64,000 bases of DNA from Streptococcus sp. CSL10205-OR2 (lineage in GTDB: Bacteria; Bacillota; Bacilli; Lactobacillales; Streptococcaceae): NCBI RefSeq assembly GCF_025660655.1, contig NZ_JAOTIN010000003.1, positions 62,001-126,000 of the forward strand, written 5' to 3'. Positions 23,602 through 32,388 of this stretch are shown here, piece after piece (positions within the stretch are counted from its first letter, which is position 1; the number at the start of each line of letters is the position of its first letter). The translations under genes and the position numbers were made by a program. Under the pieces are notes generated by a model, which saw only the letters and a program-made list of their open reading frames with translations, was not told the origin of the DNA and ran no database searches.

Positions 23602-24141
23602 TTGAAAGTAATTGCTGGTCAATTTCGTGGTAGACCACTTATTACCCTAGATGGCAAAACCACGCGACCAACCTCAGATAAAGTCAAAGGTGCTATTTTT
23701 AGTATGATTGGTCCTTTTTTTGATGGTGGTAGGGCTTTGGATCTTTTTTCTGGCAGTGGGAGTTTAGGCATTGAAGCTGTTTCAAGAGGAATGTCAGAAG
23801 CAGTTTTGGTAGAAAAAGATTATCGTGCTCAAAAAGTCATTGCAGAAAACATTAAAATGACTAAGACTAAAAACCAATTGAAACTCTTAAAGATGGATGC
23901 TAAAAAAGCATTAGCCCAATTAGATGGTCAATTTGACTTAGTTTTATTAGACCCACCCTATGCTAAAGAAGAGATTGTCAAGACGATTTCTCAACTAGAA
24001 GAGCTAGGTCTTCTTTCAAAAGATGTGATGATTGTTTGTGAAACAGATAAAACTGTATCACTACCAGAAGAAGTTAGTGATTTTGGAATTTGGAAACAAA
24101 AAACTTATGGAATTAGTAAGGTAACCGTTTATGTCAGATAA
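23602..24141 (+). CDS. rsmD: 16S rRNA (guanine966-N2)-methyltransferase
   Basis: A 179-residue SAM-dependent enzyme modifying G966 of 16S rRNA. Motifs: FRGRPL, TRPTSDKVKGAIFSMI, the SAM-binding LDLFSGSGSLGIEAVSRG and the catalytic DPPY (LLDPPYA). The TTG at 23602 is chosen because AGGAGGTGA at 23589-23597 is the ribosome site; the ATG at 23581 would lie upstream of it. Its end overlaps coaD by 11 bases, a common streptococcal pair. Confidence 0.94.
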   Translation: MKVIAGQFRGRPLITLDGKTTRPTSDKVKGAIFSMIGPFFDGGRALDLFSGSGSLGIEAVSRGMSEAVLVEKDYRAQKVIAENIKMTKTKNQLKLLKMDAKKALAQLDGQFDLVLLDPPYAKEEIVKTISQLEELGLLSKDVMIVCETDKTVSLPEEVSDFGIWKQKTYGISKVTVYVR

Positions 24142-24631
24142 AATAGGATTATATACAGGCACATTTGACCCAGTCACAACGGGTCATATTGATGTCATTA
24201 AAAGAGCAGCAAAACTAGTTGATAAACTCTATGTTGGTTTGTTTTACAATAAGGAAAAAACCACCTTGTTTTCTAAAGAACTAAGAGAAAAGATGCTTGT
24301 CAATGCTTTGGCAGAATTTGATAATATCACAGTGATAACGTCTAGTAACACCTTAACTGTTGATGTTGCCAAAAAAATTGGTGCCAGTGTGTTGTTTAGA
24401 GGGATAAGAAATTCTGAAGATTTGAATTATGAGATGGGGCTTGAGTTTTTTAATCATCATCTGTCTTCAACTATTGAAACGGTTTATCTGTTATCAAAAC
24501 CTAGTTTGCAATCGATTAGTTCAAGTCGTGTGAGAGAATTATTGCACTTTAAGCAAGATATTTCTCAGTTTGTCCCAAATAGTGTCGTAGAAGAATTGGA
24601 GAGAATTAGTGAAAACAATAAAACAATTTAA
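24131..24631 (+). CDS. coaD: Phosphopantetheine adenylyltransferase
   Basis: Adds AMP from ATP to 4'-phosphopantetheine, the penultimate step of coenzyme A synthesis; the last-step gene coaE is at 57870. A 166-residue nucleotidyltransferase with GTFDPVTTGHIDVI (TxGH motif) at the start and the C-terminal SISSSRVRELLHFKQDI, the SSS-R ATP-binding signature. ATG 24131 lies inside rsmD and the end overlaps the protease gene by 23 bases, so the three are probably cotranscribed and translationally coupled. Confidence 0.96.
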   Translation: MSDKIGLYTGTFDPVTTGHIDVIKRAAKLVDKLYVGLFYNKEKTTLFSKELREKMLVNALAEFDNITVITSSNTLTVDVAKKIGASVLFRGIRNSEDLNYEMGLEFFNHHLSSTIETVYLLSKPSLQSISSSRVRELLHFKQDISQFVPNSVVEELERISENNKTI

Positions 24632-25649
24632 ATGGTGGTTCGTTACTCTTTTTACAGTATTATTTATGATTGGTGCGGTTGCGATTCCCCTTCCTTATTA
24701 CATGGAAACCCCAGGTGGTGCTTATGATATTAGAAGTGTTTTAACCGTTAATGAAACTGATGATAATGAAGAAGGCTCTTATAACTTTGTTGCGGTAACT
24801 GTGAGTCGTGCTAGCCTTGCACAAATTATCTATTCTTGGCTCACACCTTTTGCAGATATTACAAGTATTGAAGAGACAACCGGAGGCTATAGTCAAGAAG
24901 ATTACTGGCGTATCAATCAGTTTTACATGGAGACTTCACAAAATAGTGCCATTTACCAAGCCTTAAAGTTGGCTGGGAAAGAAGCTAAATTAGACTATCA
25001 AGGGGTTTATGTTCTTAGTGTTTCTGAGGATTCAACCTTTAAAAATGTCCTCAATCTTGCCGACACTGTAACAGGTGTTAATGGTAAAAGCTTTGAGTCC
25101 TCACAAGATTTGATTAACTATGTGAGTGGTTTAAAGATTGATGATGATGTTACCGTTCAATACACATCAAATGGTAATGAGGAGAGTGCAACGGGTAAAA
25201 TTATAAAACTAGAAAATGGCAAAAATGGTATCGGTATTGGTTTAGTTGATCATACTGAAGTTAATACTGAAATTCCAGTAACCTTTAACACTGAAGGTGT
25301 TGGTGGACCTAGTGCTGGATTGATGTTTACTCTTGATATTTATGACCAACTCATTGATGAGGATTTAAGAAAGGGACGTATTATTGCTGGAACAGGAACC
25401 ATTGAACAAGATGGTTCTGTCGGTGATATTGGTGGCATTGATAAAAAAGTTGTCTCTGCTGATGAGATTGGTGCAACTATCTTTTTTGCCCCTAACAATC
25501 CAGTGCCTGATGAACTCAAAAAAATAAACCCTGACGCCAAAACCAATTATGAGGAAGCTTTAGAAGCTGCTAAAGCATTAAAAACAGACATGACAATTGT
25601 TCCTGTTAAGACAGTGGAAGAAGCGATTGCATATTTAAGAGAACATTAA
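24609..25649 (+). CDS. SepM/YlbL-like Lon-type PDZ serine protease
   Basis: A 346-residue membrane-anchored protease. Residues ~9-30 form one helix; a PDZ domain follows (LNLADTVTGVNGKSFESSQDLINYVSGL), then a Lon-type S16 domain with the catalytic Ser in GGPSAGLMFTL and Lys in IGGIDKKVVSA. In S. mutans SepM trims the C-terminus of the competence-stimulating peptide; in other species the native substrate is unclear. GTG 24609 is preceded by GGAGAG. The coaD-ylbL order is widely conserved in Firmicutes. Confidence 0.9.
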   Translation: MKTIKQFKWWFVTLFTVLFMIGAVAIPLPYYMETPGGAYDIRSVLTVNETDDNEEGSYNFVAVTVSRASLAQIIYSWLTPFADITSIEETTGGYSQEDYWRINQFYMETSQNSAIYQALKLAGKEAKLDYQGVYVLSVSEDSTFKNVLNLADTVTGVNGKSFESSQDLINYVSGLKIDDDVTVQYTSNGNEESATGKIIKLENGKNGIGIGLVDHTEVNTEIPVTFNTEGVGGPSAGLMFTLDIYDQLIDEDLRKGRIIAGTGTIEQDGSVGDIGGIDKKVVSADEIGATIFFAPNNPVPDELKKINPDAKTNYEEALEAAKALKTDMTIVPVKTVEEAIAYLREH

Positions 25650-25654
25650 AAGTG

Positions 25655-25694
25655 AACGAAATGCAGAAATAAATTATTCTGTGTTTCGTTTTTG
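25655..25694 (+). terminator. Terminator of the rsmD-coaD-protease unit
   Basis: AACGAAA..CAGAA pairs with TTCTG..TTTCGTT (2x2 internal mismatch) and is followed by a T-run. Confidence 0.8.
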
Positions 25695-25740
25695 TTAGGT
25701 AGTCATGTCATCAAATATGTTGTTAATCTTTTGTCTTCAC

Positions 25741-25768
25741 TTACAAAAAAAGAAAAATAGTGTATAAT
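25741..25768 (+). promoter_or_regulatory. Promoter of yutD
   Basis: TTACAA, 16-base spacer, TATAAT, giving a leader of about 73 bases. Confidence 0.55.
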
Positions 25769-25847
25769 GATTAGGTTAAGAAAAATAAATTATCCTTAAA
25801 TAATAGCGTTAAAAATGACCTACAAAAATTAAAACGAAAGGAAGATT

Positions 25848-26441
25848 ATGAGAAAAGAAGTAGACCCTGAATTATTTAATTACAATAAATTTCCCGGTCC
25901 TCAATTTGTGTCATTTGATAATATCGTGAAATCAGATGAGATTCAGTTTACCATGCTTGAAAATTTCAAAAATGCTTTTGACACAACCAGTTTTAGCCAA
26001 CGTTTTTCAGAATTAATGTTGAAATATGACTATATTGTTGGCGACTGGGCGAGCGACCAACTTCGTCTAAAAGGTTTTTATAAAGATGATAAGAAGACGA
26101 CCAATTCTTTGAAAATTAGTCGCTTAGAAGACTATTTAAAAGAGTATTGTAGTTTTGGTTGTGCTTATTTTGTTTTAGAAAATAAAGAACCAAAAGAGAT
26201 GCCTAAAGAAGAATTCAAAGGACGTCCTAGAAAACGTCGACCAAGACGTAAGCATAATAATCATTCGCAAAAATCATCATCTGAAAAGAATACTAATCCA
26301 TCAGTTGAAAAAAATAAGCGAAATGACTTTAAGAAAAAGCAAAAAACAAGTAAAAAACCAACTAGCAAACTAAAGTCAGAAAAATCTATCACGCAACAGA
26401 ATCAAAATTTTGTGATTCGTAAAAAGAATGAACGTGAATAA
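25848..26441 (+). CDS. yutD: YutD-like family protein with basic low-complexity tail
   Basis: A 197-residue protein. Residues ~5-115 form the YutD domain (TTSFSQRFSELMLKYDYIVGDWASDQLRLKGFY is characteristic). Residues ~120-197 are a long Lys/Arg/Ser/Asn-rich disordered tail with RPRKRRPRRKHNNH, likely able to bind nucleic acid. Function unknown. AAAGGAAGATT precedes ATG 25848. In many relatives rlmN follows yutD; here a terminator and vanZ follow. Confidence 0.88.
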   Translation: MRKEVDPELFNYNKFPGPQFVSFDNIVKSDEIQFTMLENFKNAFDTTSFSQRFSELMLKYDYIVGDWASDQLRLKGFYKDDKKTTNSLKISRLEDYLKEYCSFGCAYFVLENKEPKEMPKEEFKGRPRKRRPRRKHNNHSQKSSSEKNTNPSVEKNKRNDFKKKQKTSKKPTSKLKSEKSITQQNQNFVIRKKNERE

Positions 26442-26448
26442 CTCGTTA

Positions 26449-26476
26449 AAAACCACTGACTAAAGTCAGTGGTTTT
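26449..26476 (+). terminator. Terminator after yutD
   Basis: AAAACCACTGAC / GTCAGTGGTTTT perfect stem with TAAA loop. The T-run is short (TTTT then AGAC). Confidence 0.8.
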
Positions 26477-26507
26477 AGACATCAAACAACTCTAAAAAGG
26501 AGATAAC

Positions 26508-27038
26508 ATGACGTTTTTTAGAAAAGGATTTGATCGGCATTTTAATTTAAAACCTAACTATCGTTTTCTGATGTTCTTTTTGGTAGGACTTTATAGTCTT
26601 ATTGTTGGACTTCTTTGTTTTACCCCTCAAATCGATATTTCAGGTTTTGAAACACCTGGAATAGAACATTATGGCCGTGTTGTTGTTCTTTTAACACCTT
26701 TTAATTCATTGATTAATGCGAGCCAAGCCAATAATATTTGGGAATTTCTTTGGATTATTTTTCAAAATGTTACCAATGTTTTCTTACTCTACCCACTCGT
26801 TTTGGGTCTTTTATTCTTGTTCCCTAAAATAAGAAAAGTTAAAAAAATAGTTCTACTTAGTTTTCTACTCAGTTTAGGGATTGAATTGACTCAAATCCTT
26901 TTAGATATTTTAATTGATGCCAATCGTGTTTTTGAAATCGATGATCTATGGACCAATACCCTTGGTGGTTTATTAGCTCTACTGACTTACAAATGGATGA
27001 AACATCAGCATCAACGTCATAAAAAACCTCTGTTTTAA
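26508..27038 (+). CDS. VanZ family membrane protein
   Basis: A 176-residue protein with four predicted helices and the VanZ-type signatures LLTPFNSL and, near the C-terminus, SLGIELTQILLDILIDANRVFEIDDLWTNTLGGLLG-like. VanZ relatives are membrane proteins, one of which gives low-level teicoplanin resistance; that should not be assumed here. AAAAGGAGATAAC precedes ATG 26508. The stop codon directly abuts the left end of an IS remnant. Confidence 0.87.
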   Translation: MTFFRKGFDRHFNLKPNYRFLMFFLVGLYSLIVGLLCFTPQIDISGFETPGIEHYGRVVVLLTPFNSLINASQANNIWEFLWIIFQNVTNVFLLYPLVLGLLFLFPKIRKVKKIVLLSFLLSLGIELTQILLDILIDANRVFEIDDLWTNTLGGLLALLTYKWMKHQHQRHKKPLF

Positions 27039-27220
27039 TGAACTGCACCCCAAAAGTTGGACAAAAAATCTAACGAATGGGGTGTTTTTCTTATGAAATT
27101 AAGTGATGACAATAAACTAGAAATCTAAACATTAAGAAGGAATGGAAATACACGGCTCTCAATCTACCAAACAACTATTTTAGCTACCTCAAATACCAAA
27201 GATATAGTGACTATATGAGG
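27039..27220 (+). pseudogene. IS3-family (IS150 group) insertion sequence remnant with decayed orfA
   Basis: The stretch begins with TGAACTGCACCCCAAAAGTT, the terminal inverted repeat style of IS3/IS150-group elements, starting right after the VanZ stop. At 27093 an ATG begins MKLSDDNKLEI, followed by an in-frame stop and then, in the same frame, TLRRNGNTRLSIYQ, which resembles the N-terminal helix-turn-helix of an orfA transposase. No orfB or right-hand repeat is found before the next promoter, so only ~180 bases survive and the element is dead. Confidence 0.75.
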
Positions 27221-27263
27221 TGAACAATTTGATACTATCGACTTAACAATTTGAGCTATTTTT

Positions 27264-27291
27264 TTGAATTTCTATTTTAGAATGATATAAT
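27264..27291 (+). promoter_or_regulatory. Promoter of the 2-oxo acid dehydrogenase operon
   Basis: TTGAAT, 16-base spacer, TATAAT. Transcription would start near 27298, just before a cre-like site. Confidence 0.7.
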
Positions 27292-27299
27292 TAGATTGA

Positions 27300-27313
27300 T
27301 GAAAACGTTTTCT
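27300..27313 (+). promoter_or_regulatory. cre-like CcpA site at the lpd promoter
   Basis: TGAAAACGTTTTCT fits the cre consensus at all fixed positions but the last, and is nearly palindromic. It overlaps the expected transcription start, a position that normally gives repression. Confidence 0.72.
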
Positions 27314-27346
27314 AATTTTTTGCTACTTTAAGAAAGGAGTGAAAAA

Positions 27347-28687
27347 GTGAAACAATATGACATTTTAATTATAGGTGCAGGACCAGGTGGTTATGTAGCA
27401 GCAGAAGAAGCAGCTAAAAACGGGAAAAAGGTAGCCGTTATTGAGCGCTCTAAAATAGGCGGTACTTGTTTAAACGTAGGCTGTATTCCGTCAAAAACCT
27501 ATTTACAACACAGTCACTGGCTTCAAACATTTAAAGAAGCCGAGCAATTTGGTATTCATTCAGAGATAAGGAGGATTGATTTTTCAAAGTTAGTTGATCG
27601 TAAAAATCAAGTAGTATCAACTTTACAAGCAGGGATTCATTCAACCTTCAAAGGCTTGGGCATCGATTTTATTGAAGGAGACGCTGAATTTGTCAAAGAC
27701 AAACAGTTTAAAGTCAATAATCAACTGTTTTCAGGAAAAAACATTATCTTAGCAACAGGTAGCCATCCCTTTATTCCACCAATCAATGGTATTGATAAGG
27801 TTTCCTATCTAACAACAGATACTTTTTTTGATTTAAAAGAATTACCGCAAAAATTGGTTATTATAGGTGGTGGTGTTATTGCTATCGAGTTAGCCTTTGC
27901 TATGGCGCCACTTGGTATTGATGTAACAGTTGTTGAAGTAGCTCCAGAAATTTTATTAACAGAGGATGAAGCTGCTCGTAAAATCATCAAAAAAGAATTA
28001 ACATCCCATTTGGGTGTTAAGATTTTTGAGCGTGCCAAAATTCAATCGATTACAAAAGATAAAGTACTTTTAGAGTCTAAAGAAATTACTTATAGCCATT
28101 TACTGATTGCGACAGGACGTAAACCCAATCTTGATTTAGCAAAAGCAATGGGTCTAGAGTTGACCAGTCGACAATTTGTAAAAGTGGACGATTATTATGA
28201 AACCTCTCAGGCAGGAGTCTATGCTATTGGCGATCTCATTGAATCGTATATGTTGGCTCATGTTGCTAGTAAAGAAGGCATCAAGGCTGTTAAAGCCATT
28301 TTAAGAAATGCCGAGGAAGTACTTGATCAAACATCAGTTCCCAGAGCGTTATATACCAATCCTGAAGTAGCCTCTTTTGGTTTATCAGAAGCAGAAGCCA
28401 AAGAAGCTGGCTATGATCCAATTGTTAAGGTACTTCCTTTTTCTTACAATGGTCGAGCTATTGCTTCAAATGAAACGAAAGGATTTGTCAAACTGATTTC
28501 AGAGAAAAAATACCATCAAATTTTAGGAGCTGTTATTGTTGGACCTCATAGCACGGATTTGTTGCAGAGTCTCATTCTTTTGAAAGATGCTGAAGCTACT
28601 TACGACCAGGTCGTTGAATCTATCTTTGCTCACCCTACAGTCTCAGAACTTATTCAAGAAGTCTCAAAAAATGTCGTTACCCAATAA
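27347..28687 (+). CDS. lpdA: Dihydrolipoyl dehydrogenase (E3)
   Basis: Reoxidises dihydrolipoamide with NAD+ in the 2-oxo acid dehydrogenase complex. The 446-residue flavoprotein has the FAD motif GAGPGGYVAAEEA, redox Cys41 and Cys46 (GGTCLNVGCIPSK), the NAD-binding VIIGGGVIAIELAF and the C-terminal His429/Glu434 pair in HPTVSELIQE. No lipoyl domain is fused at the N-terminus, unlike some streptococcal E3 proteins. The GTG start at 27347 follows GAAAGGAGTGAAAAA. It is first in the operon here; I recall acoL being last in S. pyogenes. Confidence 0.93.
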   Translation: MKQYDILIIGAGPGGYVAAEEAAKNGKKVAVIERSKIGGTCLNVGCIPSKTYLQHSHWLQTFKEAEQFGIHSEIRRIDFSKLVDRKNQVVSTLQAGIHSTFKGLGIDFIEGDAEFVKDKQFKVNNQLFSGKNIILATGSHPFIPPINGIDKVSYLTTDTFFDLKELPQKLVIIGGGVIAIELAFAMAPLGIDVTVVEVAPEILLTEDEAARKIIKKELTSHLGVKIFERAKIQSITKDKVLLESKEITYSHLLIATGRKPNLDLAKAMGLELTSRQFVKVDDYYETSQAGVYAIGDLIESYMLAHVASKEGIKAVKAILRNAEEVLDQTSVPRALYTNPEVASFGLSEAEAKEAGYDPIVKVLPFSYNGRAIASNETKGFVKLISEKKYHQILGAVIVGPHSTDLLQSLILLKDAEATYDQVVESIFAHPTVSELIQEVSKNVVTQ

Positions 28688-28714
28688 ATCTAGAGTATTT
28701 GTGAAGGAGGATTT

Positions 28715-29791
28715 ATGATGTCACATTATCAAGACTTAGCAAAAGAGTTGATGGCGTCAAAACGTCAACTGAATACGTTTGAAACATTTGATGTTACCAT
28801 TAAAACTGTTGAGGATTTACCAGTAGGAGATATCCCAAAAGAAAAATTGAAATCCATATACAAGTCCATGTGGGATATTCGCAATTTTGAAGAGAGTGCA
28901 CGGCGCTTTTTTGCAGCAGGGGACATTCCAGGATTTGTTCACTTATATGCTGGTGAGGAAGCTATTGCTACCGGTGTTTGTGCCAATCTAACAGATGAAG
29001 ATTATATTACTTCAACACACAGAGGACATGGTCATTGCGTGGCAAAAGGTGGAGACCTTAAAGGGATGATGGCAGAGATTTTTGGTAAATCTACTGGTCT
29101 CGGAAAAGGTAAAGGTGGCTCCATGCATATTGCTGATTTAGATAAGGGAATTCTAGGAGCCAACGGTATGGTTGGTGGCGGTTTTGGATTAGCTATCGGA
29201 GCTGCCATGCGAAATAAATATCTGAAAACTGATAGTGTAGCAGTATGTTTCTTTGGCGATGGTGCTGCTAATGAAGGAAACTTCCATGAATGTTTGAATA
29301 TGGCCTCTATTTGGAAACTTCCTGTTGTCTTCGTTAATGAAAACAACATCTTTGCCGAATCAACACCTCAATGGTATTCATCTGGTTCCCCAACCATTGC
29401 TGAAAGAGCTTTAGCATATAATATGCCTGGCGTGCGTGTCAATGGTAAAGATTTATTTGCTGTTTATGAAGTTGCTAAAGATGCTATTGAACGCGCTCGC
29501 AGTGGTCAAGGTCCAACTTTAATTGAAGCGGTAACTTACCGTAATTATGGACACTTTGAAGGGGATGAACAGAAATACAAGGCTCCAGAAGGGCTTGAAA
29601 AAGACTGGGCTGGTGTAGATGCTTTAGATGTTTTCAAGGATTATGTTTTGAAAGAAGGCTTACTCACAGAAGATGAGCTTTCAGAAATTGAGAAAGAATC
29701 TGAAGACGATATAAAGGCAGCTATTGCATTTGCTCAAGAAAGTCCAATTCCTAAACCAGAATCCTTATTAGAAGACGTCTTTGCAGAATAA
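28715..29791 (+). CDS. TPP-dependent pyruvate/acetoin dehydrogenase E1 alpha subunit
   Basis: A 358-residue protein that, with the beta subunit, decarboxylates the 2-oxo acid (or cleaves acetoin) using thiamine diphosphate. The TPP motif is GDGAANEGNFHECLNMASIWKLPVVFVNENN; THRGHGH and the phosphorylation-loop-like YRNYGHFEGD are also present. About 30 extra residues precede the usual start. ATG 28715 or 28718 follow AAGGAGG; spacing favours the second. Streptococcal annotations vary between pdhA and acoA, and sequence alone does not separate them. Confidence 0.92.
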   Translation: MMSHYQDLAKELMASKRQLNTFETFDVTIKTVEDLPVGDIPKEKLKSIYKSMWDIRNFEESARRFFAAGDIPGFVHLYAGEEAIATGVCANLTDEDYITSTHRGHGHCVAKGGDLKGMMAEIFGKSTGLGKGKGGSMHIADLDKGILGANGMVGGGFGLAIGAAMRNKYLKTDSVAVCFFGDGAANEGNFHECLNMASIWKLPVVFVNENNIFAESTPQWYSSGSPTIAERALAYNMPGVRVNGKDLFAVYEVAKDAIERARSGQGPTLIEAVTYRNYGHFEGDEQKYKAPEGLEKDWAGVDALDVFKDYVLKEGLLTEDELSEIEKESEDDIKAAIAFAQESPIPKPESLLEDVFAE

Positions 29792-29809
29792 TATGAAGGA
29801 GGATTTACA

Positions 29810-30841
29810 ATGTCTAGACAAATATTATTTATGAAGGCTATTAATGAAGCACTTGATCAAGCAATGGCAAAAGATGACACTGTAGTTCTACTTGGAGAGG
29901 ATATAGCTGGTGGTGTCACGGTAAATCACCTTGAAGATGAAAATCAAGAAGCTTGGGGAGGTGTTATGGGCGTCACTAAAGGCTTGATGCCTAAATATGG
30001 TCGTGATCGCGTCATTGATACCCCAATTTCAGAACATGGTTATATGTCTGCCTCTGTAGGAATGGCCTTAACTGGTCTACGACCCGTTCCTGAATTAATG
30101 TTTAATGACTTTCTTGGTTTTTGTTTTGATGCTTTATTAGGGCAAGGTTCAAAAATGCGTTATATGTTTGGTGGCAAGGCAAAAGTTCCAATGACTGTCA
30201 GAACCATGCATGGTGCAGGAGCATCTGCAGCAGCTCAACACTCAGGTTCATATTATGGTCTTTTTGGTTCCATTCCTGGAATCAAGGTAGTTGTTCCAGC
30301 AACACCATATGATGCTAAGGGATTATTATTATCAGCTATTGAAGACGATAATATCGTTATTTTCTCAGAAGATAAAACCTTATATGGTATGAAAGGTGAT
30401 GTGCCAGAGGACTATTATACTGTTCCAATTGGAAAAGCTGAAGTAAAAAGAGAAGGGAAGGACTTAACAATTGTCACCATTGGTAAAATGTTATATGTTG
30501 CTTTCGAAGTAGCTGATATACTTGAAAAAGATGGCATTTCAGTTGAAGTTATTGATCTTCGAACAGTTGCACCATGGGACAAGGAAACAGTTATTGCATC
30601 TGTTAAGAAAACTGGTCGATTAATTGTGGTTGATGAAGCTAATCCTCATAACAACACTGCAACTGATATTGCTTCTGTTGTTACAGATGAAGCATTTGAT
30701 TATTTGGATGGTCCAATTAAATGTGTTTGTGCTCCAAATGTACCCGTTCCATTTGCTGCAAATCTTGAACAAATGTATATCCCTGATGCTCAAAAAGTAT
30801 TAACTATTGCTTCTGAACTCATTGAAGATTTGAAAGCATAG
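29810..30841 (+). CDS. Pyruvate/acetoin dehydrogenase E1 beta subunit
   Basis: A 343-residue transketolase-like beta chain. Signatures: VVLLGEDIAGG, the DTPISEHGYMSASVGMALTGLRPVPE block that lines the TPP site, and the C-terminal VVDEANPHNNTATDIASVV transketolase-C segment. AAGGAGGATTTACA precedes ATG 29810. It is 18 bases downstream of the alpha-subunit gene, forming the heterotetrameric E1. Confidence 0.93.
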   Translation: MSRQILFMKAINEALDQAMAKDDTVVLLGEDIAGGVTVNHLEDENQEAWGGVMGVTKGLMPKYGRDRVIDTPISEHGYMSASVGMALTGLRPVPELMFNDFLGFCFDALLGQGSKMRYMFGGKAKVPMTVRTMHGAGASAAAQHSGSYYGLFGSIPGIKVVVPATPYDAKGLLLSAIEDDNIVIFSEDKTLYGMKGDVPEDYYTVPIGKAEVKREGKDLTIVTIGKMLYVAFEVADILEKDGISVEVIDLRTVAPWDKETVIASVKKTGRLIVVDEANPHNNTATDIASVVTDEAFDYLDGPIKCVCAPNVPVPFAANLEQMYIPDAQKVLTIASELIEDLKA

Positions 30842-30855
30842 AAGGGAGGTACATT

Positions 30856-32082
30856 ATGGCTAAAGAAGTAGTAATGCCCAAACTTGGACTAACCATGACA
30901 GAAGGTGTCATTGACAATTGGTTAGTTAAAGAAGGAGATACTGTTTCAACTGGACAACCTATCTTAGAAATTAGTTCAGAAAAATTAACCAGTGATGTTG
31001 AAAGTCCAGCATCTGGAACGGTCTTAAAGATTCTTTATTATGAAGGAGACACTGTCAAATGTAAAGAACCAATAGCTTTCATTGGACAAGAAGGGGAAGA
31101 AGTTTCAGCAAAAGAGAAACAAGAACCGCAAGTAGAAACTGAAAAACAATCAACTGAAAAAGATATAGCAGCCTCTAAGACAGCCAAAGAAGTAGCAGGC
31201 AAAGGTTCAGATCGTATTTTCATTACCCCTTTGGCAAAGAAAATTGCTAAAGAAAAAGGCTATAGGATTGAAGAAATCCCTGGAACTGGTGGAAATGGGC
31301 GTGTCACGAGAAGGGATGTTGAGAACTTTAAACCAAGCGAAAAACCAAGTTCAGACACTATCTTACAAACTCAAACCGGAAATGATCATGTTTACGGTTC
31401 TGGTCTAGAGGGCATGCGTAAGACGATTGCAACAAGAATGATGTCTAGTTTGCAAAATGCTGCTCAACTCACCATACATAGAAAAGCAGACATTACCTCA
31501 TTACTTGATTTTCGTGTAGAAATTAAAGACCGTGTCAAAACACCATTAGAAAATGGTGAACTTGGCATAACAACATTACTCACTAAGGCAGTTACTAAAG
31601 CATTGAGAGAACATCCAAATATCAATGTTTGGTATGCTAATGGTCAATTAATTAACAACGAGGAAATTCATATTGGTATGGCTACCTCACTTGATGATGG
31701 ACTTGTTGTACCAGTTATTAAAAATGCTGATAAAATGACATTATCAGAATTAGGTCAGTCCATTAAAGATTTGTCCAATCAAGCTCGTAAAGGCACACTT
31801 CCTTCAACCCTTTATTCTGGTTCAACATTTTCAATTACTAACCTAGGATCAGCAGGTATTGAATATTTCACTCCGATTCTTAATTCACCTGAAGTTGCTA
31901 TCTTAGGAGTTGGACAAAGCCAAAAACAACTGGATTTAGATTCAAATAATCAAGTGATTAAAAAATCTTATCTCCCACTCAGTCTAACATTTGACCATCA
32001 AATTATTGATGGGGCACCTGCTGCAGAGTTTTTGGCAAGTGTTATTGACTATTTAGAAGATCCTTACCAACTACTATTTTAA
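30856..32082 (+). CDS. Dihydrolipoyl acyltransferase (E2)
   Basis: Core of the complex, moving the acyl group to CoA. Domain order over 408 residues: one lipoyl domain with Lys43 in EISSEKLTSDVES; an Ala/Glu/Lys linker; a peripheral-subunit-binding domain at ~118-155 (ITPLAKKIAKEKGYRIEEI..GNGRVTRRDV); and a catalytic domain ending with His381 and Asp385 in FDHQIIDG. AAGGGAGGTACATT precedes ATG 30856. Last gene of the operon; no lplA lipoate ligase follows. Confidence 0.94.
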   Translation: MAKEVVMPKLGLTMTEGVIDNWLVKEGDTVSTGQPILEISSEKLTSDVESPASGTVLKILYYEGDTVKCKEPIAFIGQEGEEVSAKEKQEPQVETEKQSTEKDIAASKTAKEVAGKGSDRIFITPLAKKIAKEKGYRIEEIPGTGGNGRVTRRDVENFKPSEKPSSDTILQTQTGNDHVYGSGLEGMRKTIATRMMSSLQNAAQLTIHRKADITSLLDFRVEIKDRVKTPLENGELGITTLLTKAVTKALREHPNINVWYANGQLINNEEIHIGMATSLDDGLVVPVIKNADKMTLSELGQSIKDLSNQARKGTLPSTLYSGSTFSITNLGSAGIEYFTPILNSPEVAILGVGQSQKQLDLDSNNQVIKKSYLPLSLTFDHQIIDGAPAAEFLASVIDYLEDPYQLLF

Positions 32083-32388
32083 TTAAAAGGAATAAATGCT
32101 TATGACAATACTAATGAGATTTAGTTCTTGACGTAGGGTAAATGATTAAGGGTATCGCACCCATAAAATGAGACTCTAGAAACACTTCTGATAAATGTTA
32201 GTAAAATAAAATCAGGAGTGTTTTACTATGGTCAAAAACGATATGACATTTAACACGACACTAATCTTTTAATATCATCAAAAAACCAACCTCCTTGTTC
32301 AAATCAAGAGATTGGTCTTATAAGATTTTTTCTTTTATCCAACTGTTTGGGTAGTTCAACAGAGATGTTTTATAATAGCTTTTATGAT
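32083..32388. other. 306-base gene-free scar between the E2 gene and the prepilin-peptidase gene
   Basis: No intact gene. AACACTTCTGAT (32172-32183) and ATCAGGAGTGTT (32211-32222) form a hairpin, followed by a 14-codon fragment at 32228 (MVKNDMTFNTTLIF then stop) that starts like a gene. An imperfect inverted repeat with CCAAC.TCC..TTG near 32287-32320 may terminate the pdh operon or the minus-strand gene. This may be a decayed insertion element, but I could not name a family. Confidence 0.45.
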
